A stretch of 14,011 nucleotides of DNA from Pseudomonadota bacterium (GTDB lineage: Bacteria > Pseudomonadota > Alphaproteobacteria > Acetobacterales > Acetobacteraceae), in assembly GCA_021826565.1 (NCBI GenBank), contig JAKAZJ010000009.1:1-14011 (forward strand). The letters are read 5' to 3'. The notes beneath the pieces were generated by a model. It had not been told where the DNA came from and searched no databases. It saw nothing but the letters and a program-made list of their open reading frames with translations. Positions 6,527 to 13,280 of this stretch are shown piece after piece. Position 1 is the first letter of the stretch, and the number at the start of each line of letters is the position of its first letter. The position numbers and the translations under genes were made by a program.

Positions 6527-7399
6527 TCACGCCTCCGCCAGTACCTCGCGCGCGAGCGACAGCATCGCGTAGTCGATCATTGCGCCGTGGTAGCGGACCG
6601 CGCCGGCGCCGGATGCCTCGGCCGCGGCGAAGGCGTCCAGCATGCCGCGGTAATAGGCGATTTCCTCCGCGGTCGGGCGGTACACTTGTTTCGCGATCGC
6701 GACATGCGCCGGGTGCATCACGGCCACGCCGGCATAGCCGATCGCCTTGGCGCGGCGGATCAGCGCCTCGGCCGCGGCGAGATCCTCGATCGGCGTGCCG
6801 AAGATGCCGGCAATCGGGTGCATCGCCCCGGCGGCGCGGCTGTCCAGGACCAGTTTGGACGCCAGGAACAACTGCTCGCTGCCCTCCAGGCTGGCGCGGA
6901 AGCCGAACGCGCGGGCGAAATCGCCGGACACGGGGCCGCTGATCGCGCCATGGATCCCGCGCACGCGCGGGCTGGCGGCGGCGAGCGAAGCGGCGTGCAG
7001 CATCCCCTCGGCGGTCTCCGGCAGCGGCAGGATGCCGACGCCGAGATGGGCCAGGCCGCGGCGCCCCTCATGGTAGCTCAGAAGGTCGTGCAGGCGGCGG
7101 ATTTCGTCGGGACTGGACGCCTTGGGCAGGACGATGCCGGTCAGGCCGGCGACGGTCGCGGCGGCGATCTCGGCCTCGGTGCTCGCGCCCATCGGGTTGA
7201 CGCGGACCAACGCGCCGATGCCGGCGGCGTGGAGTTCGGCGATCTCCCCGGCCAGGGCCGCCATCGCGGCGGGCTTGTGCTCGGGCGGGACCGAGTCCTC
7301 GATATCCAGCACCACCGCGCCGGGGGCGTGGCGGATCGCCTTGGCGACCCAGGCGGGGCGATGGGCGGGAACGAACAAGGATGCGCGGATCGGCCACAT
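6527..7399 (-). CDS. HpcH/HpaI aldolase / CitE-like CoA-ester lyase
   Basis: The protein has 290 aa, typical of the CitE-like family: Mg2+-dependent TIM-barrel enzymes that make or break C-C bonds in 3-hydroxyacyl-CoA esters (malyl-CoA, methylmalyl-CoA, citramalyl-CoA). Seen: SLFVPAHRPAWVAKA (7-21), VVLDIEDSVPPEHKPAA (29-45), the substrate-phosphate Arg in VRVN (66-69), LPKASSPDEI (91-100), PETAEG with Glu128 and SGPVSGDFARAFG with Asp160 (the usual Mg2+ ligands), and the late MHPAHVAIAKQVYRPTAEEI segment (228-247). The start at 7399 has GGAG upstream. It is the last gene of the SDR / acyl-CoA dehydrogenase operon, 14 nt after the dehydrogenase stop, which supports a CoA-thioester substrate. 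The exact substrate is unknown. Confidence 0.88.
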   Translation of the reverse strand: MWPIRASLFVPAHRPAWVAKAIRHAPGAVVLDIEDSVPPEHKPAAMAALAGEIAELHAAGIGALVRVNPMGASTEAEIAAATVAGLTGIVLPKASSPDEIRRLHDLLSYHEGRRGLAHLGVGILPLPETAEGMLHAASLAAASPRVRGIHGAISGPVSGDFARAFGFRASLEGSEQLFLASKLVLDSRAAGAMHPIAGIFGTPIEDLAAAEALIRRAKAIGYAGVAVMHPAHVAIAKQVYRPTAEEIAYYRGMLDAFAAAEASGAGAVRYHGAMIDYAMLSLAREVLAEA

Positions 7400-7413
7400 G
7401 GGAAGGCTCCGGA

Positions 7414-8574
7414 TCAATAGGATTTGGGCAGGCCGAGGGCGCGCTCGGCAATGTAGCACAGCACCAGTTCCTGACTGATCGGCGCGATCAGCGGCAGGAT
7501 CGATTCCCGATAATACCGTTCTACATGGTATTCGCGCGCATAGCCGAAGCCGCCATGGGTACGCACGGCGCGGCTGGCGGCTTTGTAGTATAGCTCGGCG
7601 CACATGTATTTGGCCGCGTTCACCTGCGGGCCGCATTCGGCGCCGGAATCGTACAGCCCGGCGGCGTGGTGCAGCAGCAGGCCGGCGGCTTCCTGCGCCA
7701 CCCAGATCTCGGCCAGCGGATGCTGGATCGCCTGGTTCTGGCCGATCGGGCGGCCGAACACCACGCGGTCCTTCGCGTACGCCACCGCCTTGTCCAGGCA
7801 GTACCGCGCCGCCCCCAGCACGCCGGCGGCGACGATGATGCGTTCCGAGTTCAGCCCGTGCAGCAGATACTGGAAGCCGCGGCCTTCCTCGCCGATCCGG
7901 TCTTCCACCGGCACTTCCAGATTGTCGATGAAGATGGCGTTGGAATCGACCGCATTGCGGCCGCATTTCTCGATCAGGCGGACTTCGATCTTGGATCGGT
8001 CCAGATCGGTGTAGAACAGCGTCATGCCGTGGCTGGGCTTGGCGCTGCTCTCGAAGCTTTGCGTGCGGGTCAGCAGCAGGATCTTGTTCGCCTCCTGCGC
8101 GGTGGAGGTCCACACTTTGCGGCCGTTGACGATGTAGCGGTCCCCCTGGCGCACCGCGCGGGTGGTGATGTGGGTGGTATCCAGCCCGGCATCCGGCTCG
8201 GTCACACCGAAGCAGGCGCGGTCGGTGCCGGCGATGATCGGCGGCAGGAAGCGCCGCTGCTGTTCCCGGGAGCCGAATTTCACGATCGGCTGGCAGCCGA
8301 ACATGTTCATGTGCAGCGCCGAGCAGGCGTTGAAGCCCAGCCGGCCGACTTCCTGCATGATGATCGCGGCCTCGGTCAGGCCCAGCCCGGCGCCGCCGCA
8401 TTCTTCGGGGAAGATCGCACCGAACCAGCCGGCCGCGGCGAACGCCTGGGCGAATTCATGCGGGAACACATGGTCGCGGTCGTGGGTCTGCCAGTAATCG
8501 TCGCCGAAGCGGGCGCAGATCGCGGCGATCGCGTCACGGATCGCGCGTTGTTCGTCGGTCAGAACGGTGGCCAT
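7414..8574 (-). CDS. Acyl-CoA dehydrogenase family flavoprotein
   Basis: The protein has 386 aa, standard for FAD-dependent acyl-CoA dehydrogenases, which form an alpha,beta-double bond in acyl-CoA and pass electrons to ETF. Seen: ACFGVTEPDAGLDTTHITTRA (120-140), NGRKVWTSTAQEAN (150-163, flavin and substrate site), GRGFQYLLHGLNSERIIVAAGVLGAA (231-256), FGRPIGQNQAIQHPLAEI (273-290) and the C-terminal RTHGGFGYAREYHVERYYRES (338-358). The usual C-terminal catalytic glutamate (in the IYEGTSE-like motif) is replaced: ungapped alignment puts Pro365 of LIAPISQEL there. Glu244 in LNSERI falls at the position where isovaleryl-CoA dehydrogenase carries its base, so that residue may serve. GGGAGG precedes the ATG. 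It is the middle gene of a three-gene operon, with 14-nt gaps on both sides. Confidence 0.92.
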   Translation of the reverse strand: MATVLTDEQRAIRDAIAAICARFGDDYWQTHDRDHVFPHEFAQAFAAAGWFGAIFPEECGGAGLGLTEAAIIMQEVGRLGFNACSALHMNMFGCQPIVKFGSREQQRRFLPPIIAGTDRACFGVTEPDAGLDTTHITTRAVRQGDRYIVNGRKVWTSTAQEANKILLLTRTQSFESSAKPSHGMTLFYTDLDRSKIEVRLIEKCGRNAVDSNAIFIDNLEVPVEDRIGEEGRGFQYLLHGLNSERIIVAAGVLGAARYCLDKAVAYAKDRVVFGRPIGQNQAIQHPLAEIWVAQEAAGLLLHHAAGLYDSGAECGPQVNAAKYMCAELYYKAASRAVRTHGGFGYAREYHVERYYRESILPLIAPISQELVLCYIAERALGLPKSY

Positions 8575-8588
8575 CGGGGCCTCCCTGG

Positions 8589-9374
8589 TTACATCGTGAA
8601 TTGCATGTCGGCATCCACCGCGATCGCCTGGCCCGAAATGGTGGCGCCGAACGGACTGGCCAGATACAGCGCCATGTTGGCGATGTCCTGCTGGGTGACG
8701 AAGCTTTTCAAGCTGGTGGTGGCCACGAAGCGATCGGTCATTTCGTTATCGGACATGCCGGAGGCATGCGCCTTGGCCGCGATCACGGCACGGATGCGCG
8801 GGCCGTCCACCGGGCCGGGCAGGATCGCGTTGGCGCGGATGCCGTCCGGACCAAGCTCGATCGACAGCGACTTGGTCAGGCCGATCACGCCCCATTTGGC
8901 CGCGGAATACGGCGCGCGCAGCGGAAAGCCGAAACGTCCGGCGGCCGAGGACAGATTGACGATCGCGCCGCCGCCGGCCGCGCGCAGGGCGGGGATGGCA
9001 CGGCGGGCGCAATGGAACATGGAGGCGAGGTCGATCCGCAGCGTGGCCTCCAGCGCCTCGGGCGTCACCTGCTCGACCGGCGCGGTGGGGCCGGCGATGC
9101 CGGCGTTGTTGACCAACACATCGAGGCCGCCGTGATGGGCGATGGCGGCGTCGACGAACGCCTCGCAATCGGCGACGGCGCCGGCGTCGGCGCGCATATG
9201 CGGATGCGGGCAGCCGGCGAGGCTGGCGGGATCGATGTCGGAGACGAACACCGCGGCGCCGCAGGCGGCGAAGCTGTCGGCCATGACGCGGCCGATCCCG
9301 TTCGCACCGGCGCTGATGGCCACGCGCAGGCCAGTGAGATCGATCGTGAGGGGGGTGCGGGCGCCGGCGACCAT
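8589..9374 (-). CDS. Short-chain dehydrogenase/reductase (SDR)
   Basis: The protein has 261 aa, a classical SDR: an NAD(P)(H)-dependent alcohol dehydrogenase or ketoreductase, cytoplasmic and probably tetrameric. Seen: the cofactor loop AISAGANGIGR (19-29, Ser in place of the common Thr), acidic Asp46 after strand 2 (VSDID), which favours NAD(H) over NADP(H), DVLVNNAG (85-92), NLSSAAG (140-146, catalytic Ser), YSAAK with Tyr156 and Lys160, and LPGPVDGPRI (185-194). The fourth tetrad residue, normally Asn in a VNL motif, appears to be Asp115 (RIDLASMF). GAGG 8 nt before the ATG at 9374 supports the start. It is the first gene of the operon with the acyl-CoA dehydrogenase and CitE-like lyase, so oxidation of a hydroxyacyl intermediate is a fair guess. 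It is divergent from the NadQ-like gene. Confidence 0.9.
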   Translation of the reverse strand: MVAGARTPLTIDLTGLRVAISAGANGIGRVMADSFAACGAAVFVSDIDPASLAGCPHPHMRADAGAVADCEAFVDAAIAHHGGLDVLVNNAGIAGPTAPVEQVTPEALEATLRIDLASMFHCARRAIPALRAAGGGAIVNLSSAAGRFGFPLRAPYSAAKWGVIGLTKSLSIELGPDGIRANAILPGPVDGPRIRAVIAAKAHASGMSDNEMTDRFVATTSLKSFVTQQDIANMALYLASPFGATISGQAIAVDADMQFTM

Positions 9375-9458
9375 GGGTGAGACCTCGGAAGTTTCCTGGA
9401 CCCCACCCTAGCGCGTCCGTTCCCGTGATAAACCCCGCACGGTCGGGCGGAGGCGAGG

Positions 9459-10343
9459 GTGAGCGAACGGGGCGAGGCGGCGCTTGTGGGCGCCGAGTTG
9501 ATCGCGGTGCTGGCGGCCGTGACCGACGGCGCGCCCCGGGTGCTGACGGTGGATGACGGGCGCGCCTTGCCGTCCGGCCCGCTGGAGCCGGGGCACCGCT
9601 CGTTGCAGGCCGGGCTGCGCGCCTGGGTGGAGCGGCAGACCCATCATCCGCTGGGCTATGTCGAGCAGCTTTATACCTTTGCCGATCGCGACCGCAGCAC
9701 GCCGGACGCGCGGCATATCTCGATCAGCTATCTGGGGCTGACGCGGGAGGCGCGCGTCGCGGCGGGGCCGGGCGTGTCCTGGCGCGGCTGGTACCAGTAT
9801 TTCCCGTGGGAGGATCGGCGCGCCGCGCCGGTGGATCTCGCACCGCGCCTGGCCGGTTGGGCAGGCGTGCGGGCGGAGCGGCGCGCCCGCGCGGCGATCA
9901 CCTTCGGCCTGGACGGGCAGCCCTGGAACGAGGAACTGGTCCTGCAACGCTACGAGCTGCTGTGGGAAGCGGGGCTGGTGGCGGAATCCGGGGCTTCGGA
10001 CCCGGTGCCGGGCGCGCCGATGGCGCAAGACCACCGCCGCATCCTGGCCACCGCCATCGCCCGGCTGCGCGCCAAGATCAAATACCGCCCGGTGGTGTTC
10101 GAACTGCTGGCCGGCGAGTTCACGCTGCTCGCGCTACAGCGCACGGTGGAGGCGCTGGCCGGGCGTCTGCTGCACAAGCAGAATTTCCGCCGCCTGGTGG
10201 AAACCCAGGCGTTGGTGGAGGAAACCGGCGCCACGGCGCGCGAGACCGGTGGACGCCCGGCGCAGTTGTTCCGCTTCCGCGGCGCGGTGCGGGCGGAACG
10301 CGCGGTGAGCGGAAGCAAGCTGCCCTTGGCCCGCACGCGCTGA
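9459..10343 (+). CDS. nadQ: NadQ-like NAD-biosynthesis regulator (COG4111 type)
   Basis: The protein has 294 aa: an N-terminal Nudix-like domain without a Nudix box (about residues 10-190; no GX5EX7REUXEEXGU pattern) and a C-terminal winged helix of the NrtR kind (about 203-275: LRAKIKYRPVVFELL, EFTLLALQRTVEALAG, KQNFRRLVETQALVEETG, then GRPAQLFRFR). That arrangement matches the alphaproteobacterial COG4111 family, proposed from comparative genomics to regulate NAD biosynthesis genes (NadQ). SLQAGLRAWVERQTHHPLGYVEQLYTF (48-74) is the most typical stretch. The GTG at 9459 has GGAGG 5 nt upstream. No nad gene is visible in the window, so its targets are elsewhere unless it controls the divergent SDR operon. 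The family is fairly certain from motifs; the ligand and targets are inferred. Confidence 0.78.
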   Translation: MSERGEAALVGAELIAVLAAVTDGAPRVLTVDDGRALPSGPLEPGHRSLQAGLRAWVERQTHHPLGYVEQLYTFADRDRSTPDARHISISYLGLTREARVAAGPGVSWRGWYQYFPWEDRRAAPVDLAPRLAGWAGVRAERRARAAITFGLDGQPWNEELVLQRYELLWEAGLVAESGASDPVPGAPMAQDHRRILATAIARLRAKIKYRPVVFELLAGEFTLLALQRTVEALAGRLLHKQNFRRLVETQALVEETGATARETGGRPAQLFRFRGAVRAERAVSGSKLPLARTR

Positions 10344-10350
10344 CACGGCC

Positions 10351-11250
10351 CTATAGCAGCGCCACCGGGCGCGCCGGGGATCCGGTGGCGCCGCGGAACT
10401 TCACCGCCAACAGGACGAAGCAGAACACGGCGACATTCGCAGCCGCCAGCTCGTCCAGCGCCAGGTTCTCGATCAGATGCACCCCGGCCTCGGCCAGCGC
10501 ATGCTGGTGAACCGGAAGCGCCAGGCCGTGATCGGGGTTGGGCAGCACTTCCACCGCCATGTTGTCGCAGCCGATCGCAACCACGCCCTGCGCGGTAAGC
10601 CAGCGCGCGGCGGGGACATCGATGCCCGGCTCGCCTTCCAGATAGCGGCGATTGTCCACCCCGAAATAGCGGCCCCAGCCGGTGCGGATCAGCACGATAT
10701 CGCCGGCGGCGAGAGAAACCGGCGTCCGCGCCGCAAGCTCGGCCGGCGTCACCACGCGGCCGGGGGCGAGATGCGCGCCGCCGTCCAGCGCCGCCACGTC
10801 GATCAGAATGCCGCGGGTAATCAACGGCGGGAGATGCTCGATCCCGAGTCGGGTCAGGCCCCAGTCGCCGACCGTCTCGGCCGCCGGGAGGCCGCCGAAC
10901 AGCCGGTCCTTGATGCTGAAATGGCCCAGCGCGTCGATATGGGTGCCGACATGGGTGGTCATCTCGATCCGTTCCAGATTCGACCCGGCATCGTTGCGGA
11001 ACCCGGCAGCCCGGCGGCGGCGGATGGAATCGCGCCACGACGCCCAGGTGGACAGCAGGAACGGGGTCTGGTTGGGCGCCATGAACGGAGCGCCGGCGTC
11101 GATCACATGCGAGAGATCGAACACCGCCCCGGTGCGCGCCAGCGCCAGCGCGTCGCGGCGGGAGGCGTCGGTCAGCTGCGCGGCGGCGCCGAGATGGCCG
11201 GTGGCGCCCCAGGATTTGTGCGCGTGCGGCGGATGATGCGGGTGCAGCAT
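10351..11250 (-). CDS. Cyclase-family metal-dependent hydrolase (KynB / isatin hydrolase-like fold)
   Basis: The protein has 299 aa. The family signature HxGTHxDxxxH is complete as THVGTHIDALGHF (His100, His104, Asp106, His110), which binds Zn2+ or Mn2+. Other conserved parts are FDLSHVIDAGAPFM (44-57), IVLIRTGW (about 210-217) and CDNMAVEVLPNPD (about 238-250). Relatives hydrolyse formylkynurenine, isatin or cyclic amides; it is longer than KynB (about 210 aa) and nearer the larger cyclase proteins. The first 11 residues hold five histidines (MLHPHHPPHAH). I chose the ATG at 11250 because GAGG lies 5 nt upstream; the frame stays open to 11397, but that extension is Pro-rich and would overlap the neighbour. 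It converges on the NadQ-like gene (7-nt gap) and is divergent from the 2OG oxygenase. The substrate is unknown. Confidence 0.88.
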   Translation of the reverse strand: MLHPHHPPHAHKSWGATGHLGAAAQLTDASRRDALALARTGAVFDLSHVIDAGAPFMAPNQTPFLLSTWASWRDSIRRRRAAGFRNDAGSNLERIEMTTHVGTHIDALGHFSIKDRLFGGLPAAETVGDWGLTRLGIEHLPPLITRGILIDVAALDGGAHLAPGRVVTPAELAARTPVSLAAGDIVLIRTGWGRYFGVDNRRYLEGEPGIDVPAARWLTAQGVVAIGCDNMAVEVLPNPDHGLALPVHQHALAEAGVHLIENLALDELAAANVAVFCFVLLAVKFRGATGSPARPVALL

Positions 11251-11300
11251 GGCGGCCTCGATGGATTCCGGCGGCAGGATCGGCGGCGCCGTGGGCGCTG

Positions 11301-11329
11301 CCAAGCCCCCTGAGGTGTGGTGGGCTTGG
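11301..11329. repeat. 8-bp inverted repeat between divergent genes, likely operator
   Basis: CCAAGCCC at 11301-11308 is the exact reverse complement of GGGCTTGG at 11322-11329, with 13 nt between and centres about 21 bp apart (two helical turns). It lies between the cyclase start (11250) and the oxygenase start (11396), just upstream of the candidate promoter at 11337. It is not followed by a T-run on either strand, so a dimeric regulator site is more likely than a terminator. Confidence 0.4.
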
Positions 11330-11336
11330 GGAAAAA

Positions 11337-11365
11337 TTGCCGGGCGCGGCGGGCGGTGCGATAAG
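11337..11365 (+). promoter_or_regulatory. Candidate sigma-70-type promoter for the 2OG oxygenase
   Basis: TTGCCG (11337-11342, 4 of 6 to TTGACA) and GATAAG (11360-11365, 4 of 6 to TATAAT) are separated by exactly 17 nt. The transcript would start near 11372, giving a leader of about 24 nt before the ATG at 11396. The AAAAATT run just upstream adds an AT-rich patch that is rare in this DNA. This is pattern matching only. Confidence 0.35.
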
Positions 11366-11395
11366 CCGGCCCGTTCCTTCGATGGGCCGCCCGCC

Positions 11396-12028
11396 ATGTC
11401 CGTGCTGGATTACCGGGCGCTGGAAGCAGCGCCGCTTGCCACCGATCCGTTCCCGCATCTGCTGATCGCGAACTTCCTGCCGCCGGCGGCGCTGGCGGCG
11501 GTGGCCGCGGACCTGCCGCCGATCGGCAAGGGCGGGTCGTTCCCGCCGGCATCGCTACGGCTGGGTCCGATGGCGCGGGCGTTGATGGAGGAGATCGAGG
11601 GTCCGCGGCTGCGCGCGGCGATCGCAATGCGGTTCGGACTGGATCTGACCGACGCGCCGACGATGGTGACGGTACGCGGCCGCACCGGCCCGCGCGATGG
11701 GCGGATCCATTGCGACAGCACCGCGAAGCGGGTCACGGCGCTGCTGTATCTGAACCGCGAGACCGATGCGTGGGCGCGCCATGATGGTTGCCTGCGGCTG
11801 CTGCGCGGACCGAACGATCTGGAGGATTTCGCCGCCGAGGTCCCGCCGGTGAACGGCACCTTGCTGGTGTTTCCGAACGGTCCGGCGTCGTGGCACGGAC
11901 ACCGCAGTTTTGTCGGGCCGCGCTACGCGGTGCAGCTGAATTACATGACCACGGATGGCAAGGCGCGGTCGGAGTTGCGCCGGCACCGCATCTCGGCTTT
12001 CGTGAAGCGGCTGACCCGCGCTGCCTAA
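11396..12028 (+). CDS. 2OG-Fe(II) oxygenase superfamily protein
   Basis: The protein has 210 aa with a compact double-stranded beta-helix of the prolyl-4-hydroxylase-like type. The iron triad is visible: His105 and Asp107 in RIHCDSTAKRVTALLYLN and His167 in ASWHGHRSF; Arg176 in GPRYAVQLNYM is placed to bind 2-oxoglutarate. DPFPHLLIANFLPPAALAAV (17-36) is the typical N-terminal segment. Such proteins hydroxylate protein or small-molecule substrates using O2 and 2-oxoglutarate. The ATG at 11396 has only a weak GGGCCG element upstream; a longer frame reaches 11249, but it would start inside the cyclase start codon and is unlikely. It is 31 nt before the FAD monooxygenase gene on the same strand and may be co-transcribed with it. 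The substrate is unknown. Confidence 0.87.
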   Translation: MSVLDYRALEAAPLATDPFPHLLIANFLPPAALAAVAADLPPIGKGGSFPPASLRLGPMARALMEEIEGPRLRAAIAMRFGLDLTDAPTMVTVRGRTGPRDGRIHCDSTAKRVTALLYLNRETDAWARHDGCLRLLRGPNDLEDFAAEVPPVNGTLLVFPNGPASWHGHRSFVGPRYAVQLNYMTTDGKARSELRRHRISAFVKRLTRAA

Positions 12029-12059
12029 GAAGCGGCGCGGGCGGAAGGGGGAAGCGGCG

Positions 12060-13280
12060 ATGGACGCGAACAACAATATCCTGATCGCCGGCGCCGGCGT
12101 GGGTGGGCTGACCCTGGCGCTGATGCTGCACCGGGCCGGCATCGGCTGCCGCCTGTTCGAGACGGTGGGGTCGTTCCGCCCGCTGGGCGTGGGGATCAAC
12201 GTGCTGCCGCATGGCGCGGCGGAACTGGCCGGGCTGGGCCTGGAACCGGCGCTGGCGTCGGCGGCGGTCAGCACCGCGGCCAGCGCGTTCTACAACCGCT
12301 TTGGCCAGTTGATCTGGCGCGAGCCGGCAGGACGCGCGGCGGGGTTCGCGCATCCGCAGTTCTCGATCCATCGCGGCGACCTGCACCAGGTGCTGCTGGA
12401 CGCGGTGACCGCGCGGCTGGGCGCGGACGCGGTGGCGACCGGCCGGCACGCCGTGGGCGCGGAGCAGGACGCGGATGGGGTGACGTTACGGTTCCGCGAC
12501 GGCGGCACGGTGCGCGGCCGCGCGCTGATCGCCTGCGACGGGATCCACTCCGTACTACGCAAGCAGTTCTACCCGACCGAGGGCGCGCCCCGATATTCCG
12601 GCTACAATATGTGGCGCGGCGTGACCGTCTGGCCGCGCGTGCTGGACGGCGCGACCATGATCCGCGCCGGGTGGCTGGCGACCGGCAAGATGGTGATCTA
12701 CCCGATCCGCAACGATGTGGACGAGCACGGCCGCCAGCTGGTGAACTGGGTGGCCGAGATCGAAACGCCACGCCATCTGGACCGCGACTGGAACCGCGCC
12801 GGCCGGTTGGAGGATTTTCTGCCCGCTTTCGCCGACTGGCATTTCGACTGGCTGGATGTGCCCGGGCTGATCCGTGGCGCCGAGCAGATCCTGGAGTTCC
12901 CGATGGTGGATCAGGACCCGCTGCCGGCCTGGAGCTTCGGGCGCATCACGCTGCTGGGCGACGCCGCGCATCCGATGGTGCCGCGCGGGTCCAATGGCGC
13001 CGGTCAGGCGATCCTGGACGCGCGTGCCCTGACCGACTGTCTGGCACGCGGCGGCGATCCGGCCTCCGGCCTGGCCGAATACGAAAGCTTGCGTCTGCAA
13101 CCGACCACCAACGTGGTGTTGACCAACCGCGCCAATCCGCCGGATGCGATCCTGCGCGAGGTCTGGCAGCGCACCGGGGACCGACCATTCGCGCGCATCG
13201 AGGATGTGATCTCGGCCGCGGAGCTGCGCGGGTTGTCGGAAGGCTACAAAGCCATCGCCGGGCTGCGGCGCGCGTCGTGA
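12060..13280 (+). CDS. FAD-dependent class A monooxygenase (PhzS-like)
   Basis: The protein has 406 aa and is a PHBH-fold flavoprotein hydroxylase using NAD(P)H and O2, usually on aromatic rings. Seen: the dinucleotide motif LIAGAGVGGLTLALMLHRAG (8-27), the GVGINVLP segment (43-50), the FSIHRGDLHQVLLDAV block (101-116) with the conserved Arg, the ALIACDGIHSVLRKQFYP motif (155-172, DG motif), and GRITLLGDAAHPMVPRGSNGAGQAILDA (294-321, flavin ribityl site). The length and the second half (WPRVLDGATMIRAGW, NWVAEIET) resemble the phenazine-carboxylate hydroxylase PhzS subgroup. A GGAAGGGGGAAG ribosome binding region precedes the ATG. Its stop overlaps the GTG start of the next monooxygenase by 4 nt. 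The substrate is unknown; nothing in view points to phenazine synthesis. Confidence 0.9.
   Translation: MDANNNILIAGAGVGGLTLALMLHRAGIGCRLFETVGSFRPLGVGINVLPHGAAELAGLGLEPALASAAVSTAASAFYNRFGQLIWREPAGRAAGFAHPQFSIHRGDLHQVLLDAVTARLGADAVATGRHAVGAEQDADGVTLRFRDGGTVRGRALIACDGIHSVLRKQFYPTEGAPRYSGYNMWRGVTVWPRVLDGATMIRAGWLATGKMVIYPIRNDVDEHGRQLVNWVAEIETPRHLDRDWNRAGRLEDFLPAFADWHFDWLDVPGLIRGAEQILEFPMVDQDPLPAWSFGRITLLGDAAHPMVPRGSNGAGQAILDARALTDCLARGGDPASGLAEYESLRLQPTTNVVLTNRANPPDAILREVWQRTGDRPFARIEDVISAAELRGLSEGYKAIAGLRRAS

Noticed and set aside
7400..8401. Minus-strand frame extending the lyase upstream to 624 aa
   Set aside because: The extension overlaps the acyl-CoA dehydrogenase in another frame. The ATG at 7399 has a ribosome site and the conserved N-terminus starts there.
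7666..9135. 489-codon plus-strand open frame
   Set aside because: It is antisense to the acyl-CoA dehydrogenase and SDR, whose motifs are complete. The product has no domain.
11251..11397. N-terminal extension of the cyclase-family protein
   Set aside because: It is Pro-rich, lacks homology-like features, would cover the divergent promoter region, and GAGG precedes the ATG at 11250.
9950..11458. 502-codon minus-strand open frame spanning NadQ, the cyclase and the intergenic region
   Set aside because: It is the wrong frame relative to the cyclase, shows Arg/Pro/Gly bias and contains no motif.
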